The position numbers and the translations under genes are program-made. A stretch of 64,000 nt of DNA from Euleptes europaea (Eukaryota; Chordata; Lepidosauria; Squamata; Sphaerodactylidae). Within the stretch, counting starts at the first letter, position 1; each line of letters begins with the position of its first letter. This document shows positions 61,870 through 64,000 of this stretch, in pieces. Below the pieces are notes generated by a model. The model did no database searches, was not told where the DNA came from, and saw only the letters and a program-made list of their open reading frames with translations. The stretch lies in NCBI RefSeq assembly GCF_029931775.1, contig NC_079321.1, forward strand, positions 9,392,501-9,456,500. The letters are read 5' to 3'.

Positions 61870-64000
61870 GTACACTCCTAGTAGCCGCACAAGGAAGATA
61901 ATGGGCAGTAATCCCCTCTGGGATTGGTACCCTGCTGGCTTTATAAGCTTGTACGATGAATTGTTTTAGGGTGTAACTAATGGCTGCTGCAGACATTTTG
62001 TGTCCTCTGTTTGGATTTGAGATGGATATAAACATAGAATCGGATCTTCTTATAGCAGCTGTTCTGTTAATGTATATGCGCATTGCCCGGCGAAGGTCAA
62101 GGGTATGCCACTCTTGCTCTTTTTGGCATGTGGGTTTGGGACAAAAGGAGGGAAGTTTCAATTCCTGCATTCTGTGGAATTTGTACCTTTGGTACAAATG
62201 TTGGATCTGGCCTCAAGCCTACTTTATGAAAGATACATAATCCTTTATGTTTGGAAAGTGCCTGTAGCTCTGTTACCCTGCGGGCCAATGTAATTGACGT
62301 TAGGAATGAAACCTTCATTTGAAGAAGCTTTAGTGGAACTACCTTTAGAGGCTCAAAGGGTGTTTTAGTTAAGGCCTTCAAGATTAAATTGAGTTTCCAC
62401 GTTGGGAAACTATGAATTGTAGGAGGCTTTAGCTGTGATATTCCTTTTAGAAGGCCAGAATGTCACAATGTCTGGGAGCAGGGAAGCCCTCAATTGATGG
62501 TGGCAGTAGCTGTGATTTGGTGTAGTAGAGTAGAAGCTGTGAGGTTCATTCGTATGCCTTCCTGTAGGATTTCCAGGAACTTTTTGATGCCTGAGTTTAA
62601 GGGGTCAACTATCTTTCTGTGACACCACCTGACAAAGGCTTTCCAGGAGGTGTTGTATATATGCCTTGTGGCTGGTCTTCACGCTTCTGTAATGATATCG
62701 ATGACTTCCCTAGTATAGCTATAATTTAGAAGTCATCTCTTCTCAAGCTCCAACCGGTCAAATTAAACCACTGGGGGTCAGGATGGACAATCGGACCCTG
62801 TTGGAGAGGGTTCCACACCGTAGGATTTCCCAAGGTTCCTGAATGGTCAGTTTTCTCAGAGTGGTGATCCAGGGTCTGCGAGGCCAAAAAGGAGCCACTA
62901 GAAGAACACTGGCCTTCTCCTGTTGGTACTTTCTCACACCTTGGGTAAGATGGGTAGTGGTGGGAATGCACATAACATTTGCCGTGGCCAGGGGCTGAGG
63001 AGGGTGTTGACCTTTTCTGCTTTTGGATGATGGTATCTGGAGAAGAACCTCTGGAGCTTGTGGTTGTCCGCTGAGGCAAAGAGATCCACAGCTGGAATCC
63101 TGTGCCTCTTCATGATGGCCCGAGAGGTCTCTTGGCTGATGGACCACTCTCCCTCGTCCACTTTTTGGATGACTCAGCCAGTCCACCTGTAAGTTGAGCC
63201 TTCACTTGATGTGTTCTGCTCTCAGGGACTTGATATTGCTCTGTGCCCATATAAATATCATTTCTGTCTCTTGATGTAGGGAGGATGATCTGGTTCCCCC
63301 CTGTTTGTTCAGACGAGCTTCGGTAGCTATATTGTCCATTCTTATCAGAACTTAGTAATTGTGGACCGAGGATCTGAACCGTAGTAGTGCAATCCTGACT
63401 GCTCCGATCTCCAACTGGTTGATATGGAGTTTCTTCTCCTCTTGTGTCCATACACCCTGGGCTATTTGGTCTTCTAAGGTGGCTCCCCATCCTTCTAGGC
63501 TGGCATCCATGAAGATTTGGATTGGTTCATCATGGAAGTATTGTAGACCTTTCCGTAGGTTTGCGACTCGTGACCACCAAGACAGGCTGTGTCTCACCTT
63601 GTCAGAGATCAAAATGGACTTGTCCCTCTTTTGAATAATGTCCATCTGGTATGAACGTAGAAGCCATTGAAGAGGCCTGGAGTGAGATCTTGCCCATGGG
63701 ACAACTGCAATGCAGAATATCATGAGACCCATGAGTTTTGCCAGAGACATGATTCGCACTGACCTGGCCTTTGCAGAGGTTCTGGCTATCGTAACCAGCT
63801 TGTCTATTCTTTCTTGGGGTAGAGATAGACAGTTTGTTCTTGAATTTATGATGACCCCAAGATGTTGCATCACCTGTGATGGGTTCAATGAGCTCTTGTC
63901 TGTGTTCACCAGGTAGCCGTGTTCCTGTAACACTCGGATGACTTTTGAGGTGTGTTGGATCGATTCCTTCCTGGATTGTGCACAGATAAGGATGTCATCC
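61870..64000 (-). mobile_element. DIRS-like tyrosine-recombinase retrotransposon, broken fossil
   Basis: On the - strand the part inside the window runs from reverse transcriptase (beyond 64000 to about 63550), through RNase H (MDASLEGWGATLE, about 63500) and a following segment (VDLFASADNHKLQRFF, about 63080), to a tyrosine-recombinase domain (WHTLDLRRAMRIYINRT, about 62090; C-terminal part near 61930). This order is typical of DIRS elements. It is broken, with several breaks, and continues past the right edge. It lies antisense in intron 6 of CRISP-C. Confidence 0.8.

Noticed and set aside
61140-64000. Searched for the hinge and ICR exons of CRISP-C
   Set aside because: No GPPC...CxDCP hinge or six-Cys ICR exon found on the + strand; only hAT-related and DIRS-like DNA.

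Overview
The window is repeat-rich vertebrate DNA from a squamate reptile, most likely a lizard. The evidence is a set of CRISP (cysteine-rich secretory protein) genes of the reptile venom/salivary/reproductive type, together with CR1, L2-like, BovB/RTE-like and L1-like LINEs, three tRNA-derived SINE families, 5S-rRNA-derived SINEs, a Sushi-like chromovirus and a DIRS-like element. I cannot place it to family or species.

Three CRISP paralogues lie head-to-tail on the + strand. CRISP-A (1848-9793) enters the window at its fifth exon and ends inside it. CRISP-B (promoter about 15347, ATG 16877, stop 36839) is complete, with seven coding exons and 251 codons. CRISP-C (TATA about 48308, ATG 49640) runs to its sixth exon (ends 61139); its last two exons lie beyond the window. 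Exon sizes and phases match between paralogues (60 / 144-147 / 91 / 146 / 95 / 89 / 128 nt), all visible junctions are GT-AG, and no reading frame is broken. The promoter plus first non-coding exon and part of the intergenic DNA are also alignable between repeats, so the duplicated unit is gene plus flank.

The proteins keep all expected CRISP cysteines, but the CAP metal/active-site tetrad (His-Glu-Glu-His in venom CRISPs) is largely replaced in all three. B and C have a long acidic segment after the signal peptide, and A and B have a strongly basic C-terminal ICR domain. This is the most interesting biology here.

Nearly everything else is transposon. A very common short hAT-type MITE (ends TAGGGTTGCC...GGCAACCCTA, 8-bp target duplications) occurs about 35 times and often nests in itself. 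A larger 1.6-kb hAT-type element (ends TAGGGCTGTTGA...) has tandem internal modules; one copy sits in the 3' UTR or 3' flank of CRISP-B. Intron 2 of CRISP-B holds a young, whole-looking chromovirus (16984-22836) with 437-bp LTRs that look identical and a 5-bp target duplication. A GC-rich 574-bp insertion with a 19-bp target duplication lies just before the last exon of CRISP-A. Several foldback (long inverted repeat) elements are present, and a broken DIRS-like element fills the right end (about 61870-64000, - strand) inside intron 6 of CRISP-C. Coordinates of diverged repeats are estimates by eye.
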